A stretch of 64,000 bases of DNA from Shinella sp. (GTDB lineage Bacteria; Pseudomonadota; Alphaproteobacteria; Rhizobiales; Rhizobiaceae), in NCBI GenBank assembly GCA_003248775.1, contig QFQX01000002.1, positions 62,001 through 126,000 of the forward strand, read 5' to 3'. The translations under genes and the position numbers were made by a program. This document shows positions 41,595 to 49,831 of the stretch, piece by piece. Within the stretch, counting starts at the first letter, position 1; the number at the start of each line of letters is the position of its first letter. The notes beneath the pieces were generated by a model that ran no database searches, had not been told where the DNA came from, and saw nothing but the letters and a program-made list of their open reading frames with translations.

Positions 41595-44318
41595 ATGGAA
41601 AAAAGTCTTTCCCGATACATATGGAAGCACACTTGGCGTCAGCAAGTCGTTATTCTTTTGATCGTCGCAGTGTCGATGATCCCCTATTTCATTTCGCTGG
41701 ACCTGCCTAAGCAGATCATCAACGGTCCGATCCAGGGTGAAGGCTTTGCTACACCCGATGCGATCCAGCCCTTCTTCGAGCTTGGCTTCGACATGCCGCT
41801 CGTAGGCTATGTGGAGCTTTACGCCGGCTATCCGCTCGACCGCCTGTCCATGCTGATGGCACTCAGCGTCGAGTTCCTGGTGCTCGTCGTCGTCAACAAC
41901 GCCTTCAAATACATCATCAATACCTATAAGGGCCGACTGGGCGAGCGTCTGCTGCGCCGTATCCGCTTTCAGCTGATCGATCGCCTGCTTCGTTTCCCGC
42001 CGACCTATTTCAAGCGCACCAAGAGTGCGGAAGTCGCCAGCATGATCAAGGACGAGGTGGAGCCGCTCGGCGGCTTCGCCGGCGACGCCTTCGTTCAGCC
42101 CGCGCTGCTGGGCGGCCAGGTGATTGCGGCTCTTGCCTTCATCCTGGCGCAGAACGTTTGGCTTGGTCTTATCGCCGCCTTCATGGCGCTCCTGCAGATC
42201 GGCATCATTCCGCGCATGCGGCGGCGCCTGATCCGCCTCGGCAGGGAACGTCAGATCACCGCACGCCGCCTCGCCGGTCGTGTCGGCGAGATGGTGGAAG
42301 GCATGTCTACGATCCATGCCTACGACACCTCCAACTATGAACGTGCCGACATGGCACGCCGCCTCGGCGAGATCTTCGCAATTCGCTACGATCTCTACCA
42401 GTGGAAGTTCATGGTGAAGTTCATCAACAACTTCCTGGCCCAGATCACACCATTCCTGTTCTACAGCATCGGCGGTTATCTGACGCTACGCGGCCACTTG
42501 GACGTCGGCCAGCTCGTCGCCGTCATCAACGCCTACAAAGAGCTACCGAGTCCGCTGAAGGACCTGATCGACTGGGATCAGGCAAGACAGGACGTTCAGG
42601 TGAAGTTCGAGCAGGTTGTCGAGCAGTTCGATTCCGATGCCATCCTCGAACCGGAGATCCAGGAGATCTTTACCGGAGTTCCATCGCCCCTGCCCGGCCC
42701 ACTCGCCGCGGTTAACCTGGCCATCGACGACGATAGCGGCGGTCGCATGGTCGACCACGTATCGCTGCACATCGATTCCGGCGAAACCATCGCCTTCCTT
42801 GATGCGAGCGGCAGTGCCGGCAGCATGATCGCGGACGCAATCGGCCGTGCCGTCTGGCCGACTGTCGGCAAGGTCGCCGCGGGGGACATCGACATCCGAG
42901 AGCTGCCGGAATCCGTGACCGGCCGCCGCATTAGCTATGTCTCGGCGGAAAGCTATTTCTTCCACGGAAGCCTGAAGGACAATCTGCTCTACGGCCTGAA
43001 ACACGCTCCCCTGCGACCGCTTGAGCGCGAAGGAAAAGCAGCTACCCGTCGTCGTTGGGAAATAACCGAGGCACGACTTGCCGGAAACGTCGATTTCGAC
43101 ATCGAGGGTGAATGGATCAGTGCTGCGGCGACACCCGACAGTGCTGTCGATAGGGATACTCTGAACACCTGGATGCTGGGCGTACTCGACACCGTGTTAC
43201 TGACAGAGGACGTACTCGATCTTGCCTTGCGCAGCTCCATCGATCCGGAAACCAATGCCGAAATCGCCCGCTTCGCGGTTTCTGCCCGACAGACACTCCG
43301 TAACGAGCTTGCAGATCTCGACATGCCGGAGCTGGTGATCCCCTTCGATTTCGCGGCCTACAACACCGAGGCAACCGTCGCTGAAAACCTGCTGTTCGGC
43401 TCCCTGATCGGCGGAGAGACGGCTGCCCAGCAGATCATCGCCAGCAATTATTTCCGCTCCACCGTGAAGGATGCCGGCCTCTCCACCCTGCTGTTCGAGA
43501 TGGGTCGTTCGATTGCTGCAACGATCGTCGAACTTTTCGGAGACATGCAGCAGAACAACCCGCTGCTACCTGAACTTCCCTTCATGGAAGGCCGCGAACT
43601 GCCCGACTACGCGCGCATTCTGAAGGAAATCGAAGGACGTGGCCCTGAAGAGGCAAACGAAGAACAACGTCGGGCAATATTCCTGACGGCATTCTCATAC
43701 GTAGAGAGCCGCTATCGCTTCGGTCTCATGACAGAAGAGATCATGCGCAGGATCGTCGAGGCGCGCCAGCAGTTCCACGCCAATCTTCCGAAGGAACTTA
43801 GCGGCCTTATTGCACGTTACGAGGCAGACGGCTTCCAGTCATCGGCATCGCTGATGGAAAATATCCTGTTCGGAAAGATCAGCCGCGGCCATGCGGACGC
43901 TCAAAACCGGATAGCTTCCCTTATTCGCCAAGTAGCTGAAAAAGAAGGGATATACACAGAGATACTTGCGATCGGCCTCGATTACGACCTCGGTCCCGGC
44001 GGTAAAAGGTTGACGTTGCTGCAACGACAGAAGCTCAACGTCGCCCGCGCGCTGATCCGTCAGACGGAATACTGCATTCTCAACCAGCCTCTACCGGGCC
44101 TCAACCCTCGTCTGCAGGCACAGTTGGTGAATAATGTGATCTCGTTCTTGCGTGAAAAGTCTGAAAAGTGCACTATTATATGGGTTCTATCAAATCCGCG
44201 GCTTTGCAAGCTTTTTGAACGGATAATGGTATTCGACAAAGGCGGCCTTGTTGCTGATGGAACCTACGAGACTCTGGTGGAAGAAAACGGTATGGTGAAA
44301 GAGCTGGTGACGAGGTAG
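41595..44318 (+). CDS. ABC-exporter-like membrane protein with expanded, catalytically dead nucleotide-binding region
   Basis: 907 aa. Residues 15-320 are a six-helix type-1 exporter membrane domain (VASMIKDEVEPLGGF and GRVGEMVEGMSTIHAYD are exporter signatures). The NBD lacks every key residue: Walker A reads DASGSAGSM (403-411, Lys to Gly), the Q-loop Gln is Ala, LSGGQ is LTLLQ (806-810), Walker B Asp-Glu is Asn-Gln (ILNQP, 830-831), and the H-loop His is gone (VLSNP). Between Walker A and signature it is about 270 residues too long. The helical-subdomain motif (S/T)-x-x-(E/D)-N-(L/I)-L-(F/Y)-G occurs three times (459-467, 594-602, 752-760). It heads a cluster with cNMP-binding, MBL and adenylate cyclase genes. 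ATP hydrolysis is unlikely. Confidence 0.85.
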   Translation: MEKSLSRYIWKHTWRQQVVILLIVAVSMIPYFISLDLPKQIINGPIQGEGFATPDAIQPFFELGFDMPLVGYVELYAGYPLDRLSMLMALSVEFLVLVVVNNAFKYIINTYKGRLGERLLRRIRFQLIDRLLRFPPTYFKRTKSAEVASMIKDEVEPLGGFAGDAFVQPALLGGQVIAALAFILAQNVWLGLIAAFMALLQIGIIPRMRRRLIRLGRERQITARRLAGRVGEMVEGMSTIHAYDTSNYERADMARRLGEIFAIRYDLYQWKFMVKFINNFLAQITPFLFYSIGGYLTLRGHLDVGQLVAVINAYKELPSPLKDLIDWDQARQDVQVKFEQVVEQFDSDAILEPEIQEIFTGVPSPLPGPLAAVNLAIDDDSGGRMVDHVSLHIDSGETIAFLDASGSAGSMIADAIGRAVWPTVGKVAAGDIDIRELPESVTGRRISYVSAESYFFHGSLKDNLLYGLKHAPLRPLEREGKAATRRRWEITEARLAGNVDFDIEGEWISAAATPDSAVDRDTLNTWMLGVLDTVLLTEDVLDLALRSSIDPETNAEIARFAVSARQTLRNELADLDMPELVIPFDFAAYNTEATVAENLLFGSLIGGETAAQQIIASNYFRSTVKDAGLSTLLFEMGRSIAATIVELFGDMQQNNPLLPELPFMEGRELPDYARILKEIEGRGPEEANEEQRRAIFLTAFSYVESRYRFGLMTEEIMRRIVEARQQFHANLPKELSGLIARYEADGFQSSASLMENILFGKISRGHADAQNRIASLIRQVAEKEGIYTEILAIGLDYDLGPGGKRLTLLQRQKLNVARALIRQTEYCILNQPLPGLNPRLQAQLVNNVISFLREKSEKCTIIWVLSNPRLCKLFERIMVFDKGGLVADGTYETLVEENGMVKELVTR

Positions 44319-44360
44319 CTTCAGAAGAGACCCTTCCCGGCTTCAGTTTGGAGGTATGCG

Positions 44361-44822
44361 ATGGTCCTTATGGATGAGGTTCAATGCTTGCGCGCCCTGC
44401 CGTTCTTCGCGTCTGCGGATCCGGCCAAGCTGAAGCTTTTGGCTTTTACTTCCGACCGCATGAAGTTCGCACCGGGACAGGAACTATTCCACGAAGGTGA
44501 TACCGGGGATTCCGCTTTCGTTATCCTCAGCGGCACTGCGGAGATCGTCGTCGATACTCCCGGCGGCGAAGTCAAGGTTGCAGAGGCCGGCAAGAACTCT
44601 ATCGTCGGCGAAATCGCCATTCTCTGTGACGGCTACCGTACGGCAACAGTCAGGGCAATTGCCCCGATGGATACCTTGCGCATCGACAAGGAAACCTTCC
44701 GCAAGATGATGGCGGATTGTCCGTCAATGATGTTCGGCGTCATGCGTGTGCTTGCCACCCGCTTGCAGACGACGACATCTGAACTGGCCGCCCAGAAAGC
44801 CCATGAAGAAGAATATGCCTGA
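44361..44822 (+). CDS. stand-alone cyclic-nucleotide-binding protein
   Basis: 153 aa, one CNB domain and no DNA-binding or kinase domain. The phosphate-binding cassette is complete: GEIAILCDGYRTATVRA at residues 83-99, with Glu84 and Arg93 placed to hold the ribose and cyclic phosphate. The C-terminal helix (ATRLQTTTSELAAQKAHEEE) could form a coiled coil or partner contact. A GGAGG ribosome site precedes the start. It lies between the pseudo-ABC gene and the MBL gene and upstream of an adenylate cyclase, so it is the likely cAMP receiver of this cluster. Confidence 0.88.
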   Translation: MVLMDEVQCLRALPFFASADPAKLKLLAFTSDRMKFAPGQELFHEGDTGDSAFVILSGTAEIVVDTPGGEVKVAEAGKNSIVGEIAILCDGYRTATVRAIAPMDTLRIDKETFRKMMADCPSMMFGVMRVLATRLQTTTSELAAQKAHEEEYA

Positions 44823-44873
44823 TCGATCCGGGCAGACCCGACGGGCATACAGGTGTGCTTGAGGTCTTGTCCG

Positions 44874-45743
44874 GTGGATAGCAGAACACAGGATTTCCAG
44901 AGCCAATCGGCCGCCGGTGTTGACAAGATGCAGGTGACCGTCTGGGGAACGCGGGGCTCGATACCGGTGTCGGGTCCTCATTTCTCTCGGCATGGCGGCA
45001 ATACGACCTGTGTCGAACTGCGCTGCGGCGATGAAGTGCTGATTTTCGATTGTGGCACGGGCATCATCCCGGCTGGAGCGCGTCTGAAGGCCGAGCGGGT
45101 TTCCAACCTCAATCTGTTTCTCACCCACAGCCATTACGATCACATCATCGGCTTTCCGTTCTTCGGCCCATTTCACTGCTCCGGCGTACGAGCGGCCATC
45201 TGGTCTGGCCACCTTGAAGGAAAGATGACCACGCGGCAGATCGTCGAGGGACTGCTGCGTCCTCCATATTTTCCCGTCGGCCTCGAAATCATGAAGGCAG
45301 CCCTGACATTCAGGGATTTCCTCCCCGGCGATATTCTCACCCCTGCCTCCGGCATCGTGATGCGAACCGCGAAACTTACCCATCCCGGTGGAGCCGTCGG
45401 CTATCGGATTGAATGGCAGGGCAAGGTATTCGCGTTGATAACCGATACCGAGCATGTCCCCGGGGTACTAGACCAGAACGTTCTGTCACTCATCGACCAC
45501 GCCGATCTCTTTCTCTACGACAGCACATTCGGCGATGACGACATGACGCATATGCGAGGGATCGGGCACTCTTCCTGGCAGCAGGCCATAAGGCTGGCCA
45601 AGGCCGCGAATGCCGCCAGTGTCGGCTTCATTCACCATGCCTACACCCACACGGATGATGATATCGACGACATCTGTGTGCAGGCGCAGCGAATATTTCC
45701 GGCAGCACACGTCTTCAGCGACGGTCAAAGCATGGAAATTTAA
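44874..45743 (+). CDS. MBL-fold metallo-hydrolase (possible cyclic-nucleotide phosphodiesterase)
   Basis: 289 aa from the GTG at 44874 (GAGG ribosome site); GTG 44853 and ATG 44928 are alternatives. The domain begins MQVTVWGTRGSIPVSG with GGNTTCVEL, then the metal motif LTHSHYDHIIGFPFF, a third His in LTHPGGAVGYRI, Asp in ALITDTEH, and a last His in GFIHHAY. These form a complete two-metal site of the PhnP/RNase Z-like branch, which includes phosphodiesterases. Between a cNMP receptor gene and an adenylate cyclase gene, cAMP breakdown is a reasonable but unproven role. Confidence 0.85.
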   Translation: MDSRTQDFQSQSAAGVDKMQVTVWGTRGSIPVSGPHFSRHGGNTTCVELRCGDEVLIFDCGTGIIPAGARLKAERVSNLNLFLTHSHYDHIIGFPFFGPFHCSGVRAAIWSGHLEGKMTTRQIVEGLLRPPYFPVGLEIMKAALTFRDFLPGDILTPASGIVMRTAKLTHPGGAVGYRIEWQGKVFALITDTEHVPGVLDQNVLSLIDHADLFLYDSTFGDDDMTHMRGIGHSSWQQAIRLAKAANAASVGFIHHAYTHTDDDIDDICVQAQRIFPAAHVFSDGQSMEI

Positions 45744-45835
45744 CCCTGATGCGCGAGGATGCCGAAGCCTCTTTTTAGCCGCTTTCATCCCCCAGACGCA
45801 CTGCGCCGCGCTTTATTCCCACAAGGTCGCTTTTC

Positions 45836-47536
45836 ATGCTGCAGCCTGCTCGTCCGTTCCTGCCAGACAAGGCTGCGCATCAACTGGGCATCGCGTCCGG
45901 GATCATTCTCTTCGCCTTCATATCGACCCATCTTCTCAATCACAGCCTGACGCTCATATCGGTCGACTTCGCAGATGACGCTCTGAAAATCTTCAAGATC
46001 ATCTGGCGCAATCCACTTGGGACGCTCCTGCTTTACGGCTCGTTTCTCGTCCATTTCCTGCTGGCACTTCGTACGCTCTATCTCCGTCGTCATATGCGCC
46101 TGCCGCCGCGCATGATGATTCAGGTCTTGTTTGGTCTCTCCATTCCAGTCCTGATCGCCCAGCATGTCGTCTCGGCCCGTGTTCCCGGCCTCTATGGCGG
46201 GTACGACAGCACCTATTGGAGCGTCATCCGGGGCATGTGGAACGGCAACGGACTGTTTGGCGTGAAGATGGTTCTGGCCGTCATTGTCGTCTGGGTGCAT
46301 GGTTGCATCGGCCTTTACGCCGCCATGCGTTTCAGGAACTGGTTTCCGCGCTTGGCACCATGGCTGTTTGCCCTCGCAATCCTGCTTCCCACCCTGGCCC
46401 TCGTCGGCGTACTGGTCAATGGTCGACAAATGGAGGCAAATGCGAAGGCCAGAGGACAGGTACTCACTGCAGCCGATGGCAACGTAGCCCGCCATCAGGC
46501 GAGCCGACCCACACTGGACCTCGCTGCGATAGAGCGGCGCCTCTACCTCTTCTTCGGCCTGGGTCTCGGCCTCGTCGTCGTGTTGCGCGCCGCACGTTCC
46601 ATGCGACGCAACGCTCCGGAGATCCGCATTACCTATGCCCATGGCCCGCAGATCCGCGTCCCCCGGGGAACCTCGATTCTCGAGGCGAGCCGGCTGGGCC
46701 GGGTCGATCACTATTCGGTGTGTGGTGGCAAGGGGCGCTGCTCTACCTGTCGGGTGCGCATCATCGATAGTGATGGCCCACTGACGCCTCCGAGTGCGAT
46801 GGAGCAGGCCACACTGTCGCGTATCAGGGCCGCGCCGGACACCCGGCTGAGCTGCCAGACCCGGCCGGATTATGACGTTACGGTTGCCTTGCTGCTGGAA
46901 CCGCCGGTCGGCGGCGACCTCTATTCCGGCAGGCAAATCAAGCAAGCGGGCCGCGAGAAGGAAATCGTCGTTCTGTTCTGCGATATCCGCAATTTCACGA
47001 CGATCTCGGAAAGCCGGCTACCCTATGATATCGTCTTTCTGCTCAACCGTTATTTTTCCGTCGTCGGACGAGCGGTAGAGGAAGCTGGCGGTCAGGTCGA
47101 CAAGTTCATCGGCGATGGGGTGATGGCCCTTTTCGGCATCGGTACGGCAGAACCCAGCGAGGCCTGCCGGCAGGCCTTGAGGGCGGCTGCGACGATCGTC
47201 GCCGAAACCGAGAAGCTCAATCAGGAAATGATGCAGGAATTCGGCGTCGACCTCAGGATCGCCATCGGCATTCATTTCGGTCCCGCGATCGTCGGCATGA
47301 TCGGTTACGGCAAGGTGGCTGGCCTCACCGCGATCGGCGATACCGTCAATGTGGGCAGTCGCCTGGAAGCTGTGGCCAAGCAGTTCAACGTCGCGGTCGC
47401 GGCTTCAGAACCTATCATGCTGCTCGCCCACGTACCCTATGACGGGCTTTCCAGCCGCTCCGTTTCGCTGAAAGGGCGAAAGACGAACATGCGGGTTTAT
47501 CTGCTGTCCGTCGATGATGCGAAGCGCTACGCCTGA
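45836..47536 (+). CDS. cyaC: membrane adenylate cyclase with heme-type anchor and 2Fe-2S domain (CyaC-like)
   Basis: 566 aa. Residues 15-195 form about five or six helices resembling the SdhC/FrdC cytochrome b anchor, with candidate heme His in STHLLNH, LVHFL, IAQHV and WVHGC. A further helix lies at about 235-250. Residues 262-355 are a plant-type ferredoxin domain with CGGKGRCSTC and a distal SCQ (Cys296, 302, 305, 340). Residues 375-562 are a class III cyclase: metal Asp in FCDIRNFT (383) and FIGDGVMALFG (427), Lys423, and GDTVNVGSRLE with the transition-state Asn505 and Arg509. S. meliloti CyaC is described as a redox/quinone-responsive diheme cyclase; this protein has that plan. Confidence 0.9.
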   Translation: MLQPARPFLPDKAAHQLGIASGIILFAFISTHLLNHSLTLISVDFADDALKIFKIIWRNPLGTLLLYGSFLVHFLLALRTLYLRRHMRLPPRMMIQVLFGLSIPVLIAQHVVSARVPGLYGGYDSTYWSVIRGMWNGNGLFGVKMVLAVIVVWVHGCIGLYAAMRFRNWFPRLAPWLFALAILLPTLALVGVLVNGRQMEANAKARGQVLTAADGNVARHQASRPTLDLAAIERRLYLFFGLGLGLVVVLRAARSMRRNAPEIRITYAHGPQIRVPRGTSILEASRLGRVDHYSVCGGKGRCSTCRVRIIDSDGPLTPPSAMEQATLSRIRAAPDTRLSCQTRPDYDVTVALLLEPPVGGDLYSGRQIKQAGREKEIVVLFCDIRNFTTISESRLPYDIVFLLNRYFSVVGRAVEEAGGQVDKFIGDGVMALFGIGTAEPSEACRQALRAAATIVAETEKLNQEMMQEFGVDLRIAIGIHFGPAIVGMIGYGKVAGLTAIGDTVNVGSRLEAVAKQFNVAVAASEPIMLLAHVPYDGLSSRSVSLKGRKTNMRVYLLSVDDAKRYA

Positions 47537-47677
47537 GGCTGGGGCAACTCGCAACGAATTGACCTGCAATGCTTCTACCCGCACTAGCCTCCCTCGATTA
47601 GCGAATGTAAAAGAGATTCAAGAAGAACCGACGTTCATCGGGCGCACGTCATACGCAATCGCAAGAGGAGGATATCG

Positions 47678-48646
47678 TTGAGACCATATCGCTTTCTGGG
47701 CCTTGCGCTCCTTGTAGGCTGCTTCGCCACGGCACCCGCGCTCGGCAACAAGCCAACCAGCCAGAAGCTGTTCGACGGCTTCGACGGGCAGGATTTTTCG
47801 CCCGATGGCGGTCTCTATTATCGCATGAACGATGAACAGAAGGCCGGCACCTACGTTTTCCAGAACGAAGTGAAACGCACTGGCGCCGGCGCGCTGAAGC
47901 TGAGCGTTCGCTCGCAATGCGCCGCAACGGACGATCTGTGCAGCGAACGTGCGGAGATCTGGGAGAAGACGCCGCTTCGCGTTCCCTATGATGAGCCAGT
48001 CTGGTTCGGCTTTGCCATGAAGCTCGCCGACCCCGTCCCCCAAGATGACCACCGCTATCTGATGGCGCAATGGAAGCGCGAGATTGGACCCGATGCCGAA
48101 GGAGATTTCAGTCCCTTCCTTGCGCTCCGGCTCGACCGCGGCAAGATGTTCTTCTCGGTCGAAACCAATTATGTCGAAGGCGGCCCCAAGCCGATCGACG
48201 GCGTTGCCGGCCGCTGCCCGGAAGGCAGCACGCCCGTCTGGTTCCGCCCCGAGACCAACCAGATGCGTGCCCTTGCCGCCGCAGGCTCCGACTGGAGCGC
48301 CGAGGATGAAGCAACCTTCCCATCCTGCACCGACAAGATTTCCGTCGTACAGCACAATCCGCTGCCCAAGGCGTCAACGGACTGGATCGATTTCGCGATC
48401 TTTTCCAACCCGGATCCCAACGGAGACGGCCGGATCGAGATTTTCGCCGATCGCGTATGGGTCGCTACCGTGAAGGGGTATGTGGGCCATGGCGATGCCG
48501 GGCTCGGAAAGAACCAGTATTTCAAGTTCGGCCCCTACCGGGCCGGAGCCTCGGATATCTGGACCGTCTACTACGACGATTTCCGTCGATCTCCCGATTG
48601 CATCGACGTACTGGAAGACGCCGAGGCTTGCTCCGTCGTTCAGTAG
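47678..48646 (+). CDS. secreted polysaccharide lyase-like protein (heparin lyase I-like fold)
   Basis: 322 aa. The start is TTG at 47678, 6 bases after a strong AGAGGAGGA ribosome site. A signal peptide ends near APALG-N (residue 24). The mature protein looks like the beta-jelly-roll polysaccharide lyase family: RTGAGALKLSVRSQC, ERAEIWEK near 90, RYLMAQWKRE near 127, and WIDFAIFSNPDPNGDGRIEI with FKFGPYR near 290. Six or more cysteines suggest disulfides outside the cytoplasm. It faces the glycosyltransferase region and may trim the polymer made there. The substrate is unknown. Confidence 0.75.
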   Translation: MRPYRFLGLALLVGCFATAPALGNKPTSQKLFDGFDGQDFSPDGGLYYRMNDEQKAGTYVFQNEVKRTGAGALKLSVRSQCAATDDLCSERAEIWEKTPLRVPYDEPVWFGFAMKLADPVPQDDHRYLMAQWKREIGPDAEGDFSPFLALRLDRGKMFFSVETNYVEGGPKPIDGVAGRCPEGSTPVWFRPETNQMRALAAAGSDWSAEDEATFPSCTDKISVVQHNPLPKASTDWIDFAIFSNPDPNGDGRIEIFADRVWVATVKGYVGHGDAGLGKNQYFKFGPYRAGASDIWTVYYDDFRRSPDCIDVLEDAEACSVVQ

Positions 48647-48658
48647 ATGGCCGCGATC

Positions 48659-49831
48659 TCAGCCCTGTTGGGGCTGAGCATCAAGCATTCCCGCAATCAC
48701 CCGAGCCGTTCCGGCGGCACCGTCGAGCGAAACCGGAAGTTCCGGCGGGAAATCGAGCGCGCGTGCGGCGGCGATTGCCTTGGCCATCGCCTCACCGCTC
48801 AAGCCTTCCTCGGTGACGACCTTCGCCAGACCCAGCGCAACCAGCTTCTCGGCCCGGACGGATTGCTCTGTCTCGCCACCCGCGGCAAAGGGCACGAGCA
48901 GGGAGCGGCAACGCGCCCGCAGGAGATCGCAGACCGTGTTGTAGCCCGCCTGGGAAATTGAAAGACCGGCCTGCGGCAGGAGGCTCGGAAAGTCCGGCCG
49001 AAACCGGAAAAGCGAGACACCACTCGAAACGCGGGCCGCGAAGCGATCGTAATCCGCCTGCGGCAGGTTGGGACCGGTGATCACGCACCATTCCTCGCGA
49101 TCATCAAGAATATCGCGGGCATCGAGTGCGGCCTCGATCAGCGCCGCACCCACGGCGCCGCCGCCGGCGGAAATCACCACGCCGAAACGATCTGCGGATG
49201 GCGCTGCCTCGGCCGGCGCGACAAGGCCGGTGTAATGGATTTTCTCCCCAAGCTCACCGGCCAGCGGAAAGGTCTCCTCCAGCCGCACGAAATGTGGATC
49301 GCCATGCACGAGAACCCCGTCGAAATAATGGGCGAGGAGGTCAGCGGTCTCGCGATCCCGGCCGGGTTTGCGGTTTTCCTGCAGGATATCCCGGACCGAA
49401 CTGAACAGGAGAGGTCGACGTTCTGCACTCTCTATGGCGGCAAGCAAGGGCAGAAGTTCGAAGCGCATCTGACGCCGGCCGAAGGGGAAGGCCTCTATGA
49501 TAACGACATGCGGTTCGACTTTTGCGAAAGTCTCCAGCAGAACAGCCGTCCGTTTCTGCTCGAAGTCCGCATCGACAGGATTGCCCTCAAGATCGGCAAG
49601 GCTGGAAAACCCGCTCTTGGCCGCAACGACGGCCGGAAGCTGGACATGTTCGACGCCCGTTCCCGGAAACCCGTTCACAGGCGCACCGCCCGTTACCAGC
49701 GTCACCGAGAACCCGGCCTCGACCAGAGCCTCGGCGATCCGGCTGGCTCGCGCCAGATGGCCGATGCCGAGCAGGTGCTGAACGTAGAAGAGAACCCGCT
49801 TTTTCGAAGAGGATGTCTGCCGCATGCTCAT
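48659..49831 (-). CDS. glycosyltransferase (MurG/GT28-like)
   Basis: 390 aa from the ATG at 49831, which overlaps the upstream stop by 4 bp. The GT-B fold opens VLFYVQHLLGIGHLARASRI, with the acceptor-side Gly-rich loop GIGH. The C-terminal half has VVISAGGGAVG and the sugar-nucleotide loop LSISQAGYNTVCDLLRARC, then LVPFAAGGETEQ. No membrane helix. It is third of three coupled glycosyltransferase genes downstream of the peptide-type ABC importer. The sugar is unknown. Confidence 0.85.
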   Translation of the reverse strand: MSMRQTSSSKKRVLFYVQHLLGIGHLARASRIAEALVEAGFSVTLVTGGAPVNGFPGTGVEHVQLPAVVAAKSGFSSLADLEGNPVDADFEQKRTAVLLETFAKVEPHVVIIEAFPFGRRQMRFELLPLLAAIESAERRPLLFSSVRDILQENRKPGRDRETADLLAHYFDGVLVHGDPHFVRLEETFPLAGELGEKIHYTGLVAPAEAAPSADRFGVVISAGGGAVGAALIEAALDARDILDDREEWCVITGPNLPQADYDRFAARVSSGVSLFRFRPDFPSLLPQAGLSISQAGYNTVCDLLRARCRSLLVPFAAGGETEQSVRAEKLVALGLAKVVTEEGLSGEAMAKAIAAARALDFPPELPVSLDGAAGTARVIAGMLDAQPQQG

